This document shows, piece after piece, positions 14,691 through 20,491 of a stretch of 20,491 nt of DNA (position 1 is its first letter; every line of letters starts with the position of its first letter). Below the pieces are notes generated by a model. The model was given only the letters and a program-made list of their open reading frames with translations. It did not search any database and was not told the DNA's origin. Origin of the DNA: JAGTJU01 sp038257535 (lineage in GTDB: Bacteria > Myxococcota_A > Polyangia > Fen-1088); the NCBI GenBank assembly GCA_038257535.1, contig JBBSJE010000098.1, positions 1 through 20,491 on the forward strand, given 5' to 3'. A program made the translations under genes and the position numbers.

Positions 14691-15831
14691 CGTGATCGCA
14701 AGCGACGATCTGGCGCCCTCCATGGCTGAAGAAGAAAGTCTTATAGGGTCGGTTGTCGCAAACCAGCCCGTTTCCAACGCCCCCCGCGCCAGCCTTGCAG
14801 CGCCGAAGCCGAACCGACGGTTTGCATTTTGGGCGTTGCTGGGCGCTTTGGCCATGATGGCCGCAACCGTCTTGCCCCTGTGGCGGCCGTTGTTGCTCGC
14901 CGCCGTCTTCGCGGGCGCCTTAACTTCGTGGCACGAACGTTTGGCACGCGCGGTGGGGAACCGACGTTGGCTGTCGGCCGGCATTGTGACCCTTGGGGTC
15001 AACGTGCTGATCTTGCTTCCTATCACCACGCTGGTGGTGATGGCGATTTCGCAAGCCGATGATGTTGTGCAGTCTGTACGAACGTTCATCGACAAAGCCC
15101 AGTACGAGCCCCTGATCGAACGCTTGCCCCAATCGCTGCAAGAGCGCTTGAAGCCGATGATTTATAACCTGCCCGCCAAGGTGGCCGTCATTACCGAAAA
15201 CGGCATTTCGGCGTCGATGGCCAAACAAGCCGTGGGTGGGCTCACGGTGATGGGGTCGATTGTCACGCAATTCATCCTCATGTTGATTGCCTTCTACTTC
15301 CTGCTGGAAGAAGGGCCACGCCTGAACGCTTGGATTACAAACGCGGTTCCGCTGCGCCCGGCCCGAGTACGCGCAATCGCGCAGCGTTTTCGGCGCACGG
15401 CCCGCACTGTGCTCGGCGCCAACCTGCTCACGGCCGTTGCCCAGGGCGGCATCGCCACCGCTGGTTATTTCATTGCTGGCGTTCCGCAGGCCCTGTTTTT
15501 TGGTCTACTCACGGTATTTTCCTCGTTCATTCCAGGCGTAGGAACCGCGATTGTCGCTTTGCCTTTGGCCGGTTTCGTTCTGCTTCTGGGTCATCCCTAT
15601 GCGGCGCTTTTTCTTGCCATCTGGTCCACAGTGGTGGTGGGACTTTCCGACAACATCCTTCGCCCATGGCTGGCCAAGGGCGGCTCGAAACTTCATGGCG
15701 CCGTTGTGTTGTTTTCCATTTTGGGCAGCATCGCTTTCTTCGGCACCATTGGGTTGATCCTAGGGCCACTGACGCTGAGCGCGTTTTTGACCATGCTTGA
15801 TCTTTGGAAGCGGGAAAGCTCCGGCACTTAG
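14665..15831 (+). CDS. AI-2E/PerM family transporter-like membrane protein
   Basis: Of three possible starts, ATG 14665 (26-bp overlap with tspO), GTG 14692 (just after the tspO stop) and ATG 14722, none has a strong ribosome site; the first gives 388 residues, normal for the family. An N-terminal charged tail of about 50 residues precedes the membrane part. Helices include FWALLGALAMMAATVLPLW, GIVTLGVNVLILLPITTLVV and FILMLIAFYFLLEEGPRL. The central amphipathic region and the late motif PQALFFGLLTVFSSFIPGVG, followed by GLILGPLTLSAF, are typical of the AI-2E/YdiK/PerM family (Pfam AI-2E_transport). Members are annotated as AI-2 exporters, Na+/H+ antiporters or permeases; the cargo cannot be deduced. 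The stop overlaps that of the opposite EEP gene by 4 bp. Confidence 0.9.
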   Translation: MPVSRGTINVIASDDLAPSMAEEESLIGSVVANQPVSNAPRASLAAPKPNRRFAFWALLGALAMMAATVLPLWRPLLLAAVFAGALTSWHERLARAVGNRRWLSAGIVTLGVNVLILLPITTLVVMAISQADDVVQSVRTFIDKAQYEPLIERLPQSLQERLKPMIYNLPAKVAVITENGISASMAKQAVGGLTVMGSIVTQFILMLIAFYFLLEEGPRLNAWITNAVPLRPARVRAIAQRFRRTARTVLGANLLTAVAQGGIATAGYFIAGVPQALFFGLLTVFSSFIPGVGTAIVALPLAGFVLLLGHPYAALFLAIWSTVVVGLSDNILRPWLAKGGSKLHGAVVLFSILGSIAFFGTIGLILGPLTLSAFLTMLDLWKRESSGT

Positions 15832-16544
15832 CTCGCCGAAACCAGCCGCACGCGCGCAACAAGCGGCAAGTGATCGGAAGCCACCCGCGTTTGCGGCTTG
15901 TAGATGCGTTTCACTCCCAACAGGCATTGGCGCGGATGCACCCAAATTCTATCCAGGGCAAACAGAGGCAGCTTCGAGGGAAATGTTGCCAAGCTGGGCG
16001 CGAAGCCAAAGTTTTTATGCAGCCACCGCAAAGGACGTCCCATCACAAACCATTCGTTCAGATCGCCTAGAAGAATGGTGAGGTCCATGCCTTCGGTTTG
16101 CGCCGACACGGTGGCCATGAGGTGACGCGCCTGAGCTCTTCGTTCGGCTGGGTTGAGGCCAAAATGCGTGACCACCACCCTCACTTTGTGCTCACCTACT
16201 TGCAAATCCACGTCGAGCGCGCCGCGCGGTTCGCACTTGGCCACACTCAGATCGATGCGGCGCACTTGCAAAACGGGATAATTGGTAAGCAAAGCGTTGC
16301 CGTAAGACCCAGATTTTCGGGTGCGCACAGCGCCCGCCACGTACGCAAATCCTGCCTCCCCCGCCACCTCATCAAGATCTGAAACGGGATCGCCATCATC
16401 AGGGCGTGAATCAATTTCCTGCAGTCCAACAATGCCCGCTTGCAAACTGGAAATCACGCGCGCCACACGCACGGGCGCGTGCACGCCATCGCCGCCCACG
16501 CAACCGTGAACGTTGTAACTGGCAACAATTAGAGCCTCAGACAT
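15828..16544 (-). CDS. Endonuclease/exonuclease/phosphatase (EEP) fold protein, YbhP-like
   Basis: The ATG at 16544 (238 residues) is preferred as it overlaps the upstream VTT gene by only 8 bp and begins right before the first strand; an ATG at 16577 would add 11 residues and a 41-bp overlap. All EEP catalytic motifs are present: N11 in ASYNVHG, E43 in LQEID, H127 in THFGLNP, D161 and N163 in LLGDLNEW, D198 in LDRIWV, and D224-H225 in ASDHLP. There is no signal peptide, so it is cytosolic. The fold hydrolyses phosphodiester or phosphomonoester bonds in nucleic acids, inositides or phospholipids. The coupling to a VTT membrane protein, and the resemblance to E. coli YbhP, whose gene adjoins the cardiolipin synthase gene clsB, favour a lipid-related substrate, as an inference. 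Confidence 0.9.
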   Translation of the reverse strand: MSEALIVASYNVHGCVGGDGVHAPVRVARVISSLQAGIVGLQEIDSRPDDGDPVSDLDEVAGEAGFAYVAGAVRTRKSGSYGNALLTNYPVLQVRRIDLSVAKCEPRGALDVDLQVGEHKVRVVVTHFGLNPAERRAQARHLMATVSAQTEGMDLTILLGDLNEWFVMGRPLRWLHKNFGFAPSLATFPSKLPLFALDRIWVHPRQCLLGVKRIYKPQTRVASDHLPLVARVRLVSAS

Positions 16545-17319
16545 CAAAGCGGTCCGAGGATGTGGTTTTGGCGTCATTGGAACGTAGGCGCCTGCGAATC
16601 AGCGCCCGCAGTCCCGCCAGCGCCGCCACCAGAACAACCAGAGCCAATACGGCCGCCGCAACATTGCCAACGCTTGGCTGCTTCCACACAGCCGACAAAC
16701 GGTCCGAGAACACACACAAAAGCACAAGCCCGGGAAGCAGCCCCACGGCATTGGCCGTAATGTAAGACGGAAACGGCACGCCCACCGCCCCGGCCACGAG
16801 ATTGATGGCGGTAAAATTGCCCACAGGCAGCAACCGGGCCAACAAGACCGCCAAAAAACCGCCTTTCTGCAGATGTTTTTGTAATCTTTCCGCCGCGCGG
16901 GTGACGAAGGGCCCCAGTGGTGGCACGCCAAAATACTTGCCCATGGCAAACGACAGCGACGCCGCAGCCAGCGCCGTGGCGTAAAGCACGAAAAAGGCCG
17001 TCCACGGCGGCAAAAGCAAAGCGCCCGCGGCGATCACAACCGTCACAGGTACAAAAAAGCACAACGCCACCGCCGCCACGGCGGCCGCCACGAACAAACC
17101 TCCCGGTTGCGCCAACAAGCCCCTGGAAGCGTCGGCCAACGCTTGCGGCTTTAGCCACTGGCCCAGCTCGCTAAACTTGAGCGCCAGAACCACGGCGACA
17201 AAAAACACCGCCATGCCCGCGTAAAATACCAGAGATCGTCGCATGCTTCGGCGCCCATGCGTGGCCAGCGCAGCGTCTAACAAAGCATCCGCCGTGCGGG
17301 GTTTTTCAGGATCACACAC
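16537..17319 (-). CDS. TVP38/TMEM64 (VTT domain, DedA-like) membrane protein
   Basis: 260 residues from the GTG at 17319; a later ATG (MRRSLVFYAG, 17244) is possible and would start right at the first helix. Helix 1 is about residues 32-48. The VTT core (about 72-215) shows FFVPVTVVIAAGALLLPP, the Gly-rich re-entrant region, and GKYFG followed by ARLLPVGNFTAINLVAGAVG and PSYITANAVGLLPG, which are family hallmarks. A last helix (about 222-242) ends in the basic stop-transfer RALIRRRLR. VTT/DedA proteins are linked to phospholipid scrambling or lipid-carrier flipping. The end overlaps the downstream EEP gene by 8 bp, indicating a two-gene operon. Proteins combining phospholipase D, EEP and VTT parts are known, which supports a common membrane-lipid task. 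Confidence 0.9.
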   Translation of the reverse strand: MCDPEKPRTADALLDAALATHGRRSMRRSLVFYAGMAVFFVAVVLALKFSELGQWLKPQALADASRGLLAQPGGLFVAAAVAAVALCFFVPVTVVIAAGALLLPPWTAFFVLYATALAAASLSFAMGKYFGVPPLGPFVTRAAERLQKHLQKGGFLAVLLARLLPVGNFTAINLVAGAVGVPFPSYITANAVGLLPGLVLLCVFSDRLSAVWKQPSVGNVAAAVLALVVLVAALAGLRALIRRRLRSNDAKTTSSDRFDV

Positions 17320-17483
17320 AAGCCCATTGTAGATCGAAAAATCAAAATCGGGATTGGCGCTTACCTCTAGCCGCGCAAGTCCGCGTTTGTTGCCGCCACA
17401 CTCGTTAGGCTTTCGTTACCTACATGGAACAGCGCTAACGATCCGTCACGTTTGAGAACCATTGGTGATTGTTGCCGAGAACA

Positions 17484-17503
17484 TTGTAGAACTACAATTG
17501 TAG
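17484..17503. promoter_or_regulatory. Palindromic operator with three TTGTAG half-sites before fumC
   Basis: The sequence is TTGTAG-AA-CTACAA-TTGTAG. Arms 1 and 2 form a 6-2-6 inverted repeat; arms 2 and 3 form a perfect 12-bp palindrome, CTACAATTGTAG, containing TACA-AT-TGTA, the core recognised by BlaI/MecI/CopY-type repressors. A -10-like TAGAAT (17501-17506) overlaps the third arm. The site ends 8 bases before the fumC ATG. A loop of two bases or none argues for a DNA operator rather than an RNA hairpin. The actual regulator is not in the window. Confidence 0.6.
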
Positions 17504-17511
17504 AATCACAC

Positions 17512-18894
17512 ATGGCTTCATCGCGCATCGAGCGAGACAGTTTGGGGGAGGTGCACGTTCCCGTGGAACGGCTCTGGGGGGCTCAGACCCAACGCTCACT
17601 CAGCAATTTTCCAATTGGGGATCACCCCATGCCTAGGGCGGTGATTGCCGCTTTGGCCATGATCAAGAAAGCGGCGGCTCGGCAAAATGCGCTTCGAGGC
17701 GCGTTGGCACCCGAGTTGGCCGGAGCCATCGAGGCGGCCTGCGATGAAATTCTTGAGGGCAATCACAATCAAGAGTTCCCGCTTTCGGTTTGGCAAACCG
17801 GCAGCGGCACCCACTCAAATATGAATGTGAATGAAGTCATCGCCAACCGCGCCAGTGAACTTTTAGGCGGCACGCGCGGCCACAAAGCGCCGGTGCACCC
17901 CAACGATCACGTCAACCTCGCGCAATCGTCAAACGACGTGTTCTCGGCCGCCATCTACATAGCCGCCGCGGCTCAGGTGCAAGGGCGGCTGCTACCCGCT
18001 TTAAGCAGCTTGGCTGAAAGCTTCGACCGGCACGCGCTTCAATGGGCCCAGGTGCCGAAGATCGGGCGCACGCATTTGATGGACGCCACGCCGCTGTCGG
18101 CGGGGCAAGAGGCCAGTGGATGGGCCGCGCAACTTCACGGGCTGCGCGACGACATCGCCCATGCCGCTGCTCGACTCAAACTGCTCGCCATTGGCGGAAC
18201 GGCCGTGGGAACTGGTCTGAATGCCCCAGCTCAGTGGGATGAGGCCATGGCCGATGAGATCACGCGCCTTAGCGGCATCGACTTTCAGCCTGCCCCCAAC
18301 AAGTTTGAGGCGCTTTCAAGCCACGACGCTTTGGTTACGGTGTCGGGTGCGTTTTCAGCCTTGGCGGCCGCGCTAACAAAAATCGGTAGCGACATTCGTC
18401 TATTGGCTTCGGGGCCTCGTTGTGGATTGGCAGAGTTGATTCTCCCCGCCAATGAGCCCGGCAGTTCGATCATGCCGGGCAAAGTAAATCCTTCGCAGAT
18501 TGAGGCGTTGTTAATGGTTTGCGCGCGGGTGGCAGGAAACCAAAGCACGGTGTTTGTGGCTGCGGCCTCAGGCGTGCTTCAGCTGAACGTGGCCAAACCT
18601 GTGTTGGCCCACGCCGTCCTCGAATCGTGCGGGCTTTTGGCTGACGTCATGGACTCGTTTCGGCTTAGGTGCGTGGAGGGCATGAAGCTAAACCATCCGC
18701 AGTTGGCGTTGCACCTCGAACGGTCGTTGATGTTGGTTACGGTGCTTACACCTGAGATCGGCTACGACAAAGCCGCAGAGGTTGCCAAAACCGCACACGA
18801 CGGCGGGTTGACGTTACGCCAGGCCGTGGAGCGTCTGGGCGTGATGCCACTTGCACGCTTCGACGAGCTGGTGCGCGCCGATCGTATGTTCTAA
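17512..18894 (+). CDS. fumC: Class II fumarate hydratase
   Basis: The 460-residue length is typical of FumC. The start at ATG 17512 is fixed by homology: SRIERDSLGEVHVPVERLWG is the usual beginning. Signatures in order are TGSGTHSNMNVNEVIANRA (about 96-114), HPNDHVNLAQSSNDVF (129-144), GRTHLMDATPLSAGQE with H188, and GSSIMPGKVNPSQ with S318/S319 (317-329), the catalytic loop of the fumarase/aspartase superfamily. The THLMDATPL and VNLAQSSND context fits fumarase rather than aspartase. It converts fumarate to malate in the TCA cycle without an iron-sulfur cluster, so it works under oxidative or low-iron conditions. There is no Shine-Dalgarno sequence, and a -10-like TAGAAT lies 6 bases upstream, so the mRNA may be leaderless. 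A palindromic operator covers the same spot. The metallopeptidase gene follows after 31 bp. Confidence 0.96.
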   Translation: MASSRIERDSLGEVHVPVERLWGAQTQRSLSNFPIGDHPMPRAVIAALAMIKKAAARQNALRGALAPELAGAIEAACDEILEGNHNQEFPLSVWQTGSGTHSNMNVNEVIANRASELLGGTRGHKAPVHPNDHVNLAQSSNDVFSAAIYIAAAAQVQGRLLPALSSLAESFDRHALQWAQVPKIGRTHLMDATPLSAGQEASGWAAQLHGLRDDIAHAAARLKLLAIGGTAVGTGLNAPAQWDEAMADEITRLSGIDFQPAPNKFEALSSHDALVTVSGAFSALAAALTKIGSDIRLLASGPRCGLAELILPANEPGSSIMPGKVNPSQIEALLMVCARVAGNQSTVFVAAASGVLQLNVAKPVLAHAVLESCGLLADVMDSFRLRCVEGMKLNHPQLALHLERSLMLVTVLTPEIGYDKAAEVAKTAHDGGLTLRQAVERLGVMPLARFDELVRADRMF

Positions 18895-18925
18895 GCTGTC
18901 ACATCAGGGCAGGAGGCGCCTTGAG

Positions 18926-19993
18926 ATGAAGCTATTTGGGTGTGAGTCGTGTGGGCAGGTCACGTTTTTTGAAAACAGTTTGTGTATCAAGTGCGGCCAT
19001 AGGTTGGCGTTCGACCCGTCTTGCGGTCAATTGCGCACGCTGGCGCCGGATTCACACGCTGAAGAACTTCATCTACTTGGCGACGGTGGCCTCGCGACGT
19101 ATCACGCTTGCGCCAACGCCGAACTGGCAGGCTGCAACTGGCTGGTGGCAATCAGCGACGCGCAGACGCTGTGCGTATGTTGCCGTTTGAACCGAACAAT
19201 TCCCAACTTGGCAAACGACAACGCGGTTCAAGGTTGGCGCAAAATCGAAGTGGCCAAACGCCGCTTGGTGTACACGGCGCTTGCGCTGGGTTTGCCTATC
19301 AATGCCAAGACCGAAGCCTGCCCGCAAGGGCTAGCCTTTGACATCCTGCAACCCCTTGCGGGGCAAACGGTGACAACCGGTCACAGTGACGGCGTCATCA
19401 CCTTGAATCTGGAAGAGGCCGATGATCCATTTCGCGAGCAGGTGCGGGTGAATCTAGGCGAACCGTATCGCACGCTGTTGGGCCATTTGCGCCACGAGGT
19501 GGGGCACTACTACTGGGATAGGTTGATAGCCGGCCATGACGACCGGTTGGTGCAGTTTCGCAAGGTGTTCGGAGACGAACAGGCCAGCTACGATGAAGCG
19601 CTTGCGCGCCACTACGACGGAGGCGCCGCTCCAAATTGGGGCGAGCGTTTTGTTAGCGCTTACGCGTCTATGCACCCGTGGGAAGATTGGGCCGAAACGT
19701 GGGCGCATTATCTGCATATGATCGACACGATGGAAACGGCGCACGCTTATGGCGTACGTCTAAATCCAAAGCCTGAAGCGCCCGGCCCCGTGATTCGAGA
19801 TTCACTTAAGCTGAAACCTCGACCCATCACAACGTTCGACCAGCTTGTGTCCGATTGGTACCCGTTGACGTTCGCGCTCAACAGCCTGAACCGCTCAATG
19901 GGCCACGCAGACTGGTATCCATTCGTGTTGTCTGATCCCGCGCTTGAAAAACTGCGCATGGTGCATGACCTGGTGCTCGCGCGCGTGGAATAA
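18926..19993 (+). CDS. Zinc-ribbon putative zinc metallopeptidase (Peptidase_Mx / COG4307 type)
   Basis: The ATG at 18926 has AGGAGG at 18911-18916; this gives 355 residues. The N-terminus is a zinc ribbon, C6-x2-C9 and C20-x2-C23, with further cysteines (C33, C62, C70, C83, C85, C86) that may form a second site. The remainder (about 105-355) is a putative zinc metallopeptidase domain: HEVGH at 190-194 (LRHEVGHYYWDRL) provides two ligands and the general base, and the downstream WEDWAETWAHYLH supplies a probable third ligand, E257 or nearby. No signal peptide or membrane helix is visible, so it is presumably cytoplasmic. The family is widespread but substrates are not known to me. It lies 31 bp after fumC and is probably co-transcribed. 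Confidence 0.88.
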   Translation: MKLFGCESCGQVTFFENSLCIKCGHRLAFDPSCGQLRTLAPDSHAEELHLLGDGGLATYHACANAELAGCNWLVAISDAQTLCVCCRLNRTIPNLANDNAVQGWRKIEVAKRRLVYTALALGLPINAKTEACPQGLAFDILQPLAGQTVTTGHSDGVITLNLEEADDPFREQVRVNLGEPYRTLLGHLRHEVGHYYWDRLIAGHDDRLVQFRKVFGDEQASYDEALARHYDGGAAPNWGERFVSAYASMHPWEDWAETWAHYLHMIDTMETAHAYGVRLNPKPEAPGPVIRDSLKLKPRPITTFDQLVSDWYPLTFALNSLNRSMGHADWYPFVLSDPALEKLRMVHDLVLARVE

Positions 19994-20026
19994 GCAGCCA
20001 CGCCCGGCCTGGGTTTTGCAATTCCT

Positions 20027-20032
20027 TATAAT
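20027..20032 (+). promoter_or_regulatory. Consensus -10 box upstream of the lipoprotein gene
   Basis: TATAAT is a perfect sigma-70 -10 hexamer located 22 bases before the ATG. No matching -35 is present at 16-18 bp upstream (CCGGCC at 20004-20009) and no extended TG. Initiation near 20039 would leave a leader consisting essentially of the ribosome site AAGGAGG (20041-20047). Confidence 0.4.
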
Positions 20033-20053
20033 AAAGCCGAAAGGAGGTTTCAA

Positions 20054-20491
20054 ATGGGAAACGCAAAAGCTAGAGGGCACGCAGCCCTGGGGCCCAAGGC
20101 GGGTAAGTTGGGCTACCTGGCGTTTTTGACGTTGTTTTTGACGTTGTTGACCGCTGGCCTAAGCGCGTGCGCGCATAAGCCAAGCCCCACGGCAACCACA
20201 GCCCCGTGTCCCACGGACATGGACCACACGGCCTTCACCGGGACTGAAGGAGACAATCAGCTTAATGTGCTGGTCAGTGCGGATGACGCGGAACACGCAC
20301 AAGAAATCCAAGCGAGGGCGGAAGACCTAGCGTTGGTCATGTTGCGTGGGCAGCCGCTACCCCAATCTGATGCCAACGAAGAACCCGTGGCTTCCGTACG
20401 CCGAGTTGAAATTGAAGCGATCGAAGACGGCGTTTTCATGTCGTTTCTATCAAACGAACCCGGAGGTCTGGCAGGGCTTCGCGCGCGCGTG
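20054..20491 (+). CDS. Hypothetical lipoprotein (3' truncated by window)
   Basis: The ATG at 20054 has a near-perfect ribosome site, AAGGAGG, 6 bases upstream. The frame stays open to the last base: 146 codons are visible and no stop is reached. The N-terminus is basic (KARGHAALGPKAGK), followed by a hydrophobic stretch GYLAFLTLFLTLLTAG and a lipobox LSAC, so lipidation of the Cys at about residue 41 is expected. The mature part begins with a Pro/Thr/Ser linker (HKPSPTATTAPCPTD) and continues as an acidic, soluble region with DAEHAQEIQARAEDLALVML, probably helical. I do not recognise the family. The signal segment contains a 12-bp tandem duplication. It is downstream of the metallopeptidase gene but has its own promoter-like -10. 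Confidence 0.8.
   Translation, partial: MGNAKARGHAALGPKAGKLGYLAFLTLFLTLLTAGLSACAHKPSPTATTAPCPTDMDHTAFTGTEGDNQLNVLVSADDAEHAQEIQARAEDLALVMLRGQPLPQSDANEEPVASVRRVEIEAIEDGVFMSFLSNEPGGLAGLRARV
20123..20146 (+). repeat. 12-bp tandem duplication in the lipoprotein signal sequence
   Basis: TTTTTGACGTTG occurs twice head to tail, followed by a partial TTGAC. It keeps the frame and encodes FLTL-FLTL, lengthening the hydrophobic core of the signal peptide. The exact identity of both copies points to recent slippage or duplication. Confidence 0.85.

Noticed and set aside
20001..20017. Small hairpin CCCG/TGGG followed by TTTT after the metallopeptidase gene
   Set aside because: The stem is only about four pairs with wobbles; too weak to call an intrinsic terminator.
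1..20491. Mobile element, prophage, CRISPR or defence system
   Set aside because: I saw no transposase, integrase, regularly spaced repeats, or known defence gene; all genes look like ordinary chromosomal functions.

Overview
The window reads as a chromosomal segment of a free-living Gram-negative bacterium with moderately high GC. It holds sixteen protein genes, two of them cut by the window ends. Several gene types together suggest Myxococcota or a related former deltaproteobacterial lineage: an FHA-GGDEF cyclase, a membrane PAS sensor ending in a four-cysteine LPIC-type tail, a REC-HDOD protein, an orphan TAXI protein with an extra C-terminal membrane segment, and paired ferritin-like proteins. 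This placement is an inference, and some Betaproteobacteria share parts of the set. I see no rRNA, tRNA, CRISPR array, insertion sequence or phage gene.

Layout. 1-3.65 kb is a signalling block: the 3' part of a hybrid histidine kinase (+) meets, tail to tail, a two-gene operon (-) encoding a six-helix membrane PAS protein and a REC-HDOD protein. 3.76-9.55 kb is a carbohydrate block: a lipoprotein GH2 glycosidase (-), a TAXI solute-binding protein (+) and an exported DUF4038/GH140-type glycosidase (-). Both glycosidase genes carry the same 9-mer just before their start codons. 9.9-13.0 kb holds two different ferritin-like proteins followed by an FHA-GGDEF diguanylate cyclase, all +. 13.0-17.3 kb holds an atypical PLP aminotransferase (-), TspO plus an AI-2E/PerM-type membrane protein (+), and a VTT/TVP38 membrane protein plus an EEP-fold phosphodiesterase (-). 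17.5-20.5 kb holds class II fumarase behind a striking palindromic operator, a zinc-ribbon metallopeptidase, and the start of a lipoprotein gene.

Strands alternate in small units. All four convergent junctions overlap or abut at their stop codons, so there is no room for an ordinary intergenic terminator between them. Divergent spacers of 73 to 365 bp carry the visible regulatory candidates.

Most interesting points are: the adjacent, dissimilar ferritin-like proteins, one with a very basic tail; the triple TTGTAG half-site operator before a possibly leaderless fumC; the kinase-less PAS sensor coupled to REC-HDOD; the aminotransferase lacking the NPTG signature; and the shared motif before the two glycosidase genes. 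No clearly unprecedented system was demonstrated.
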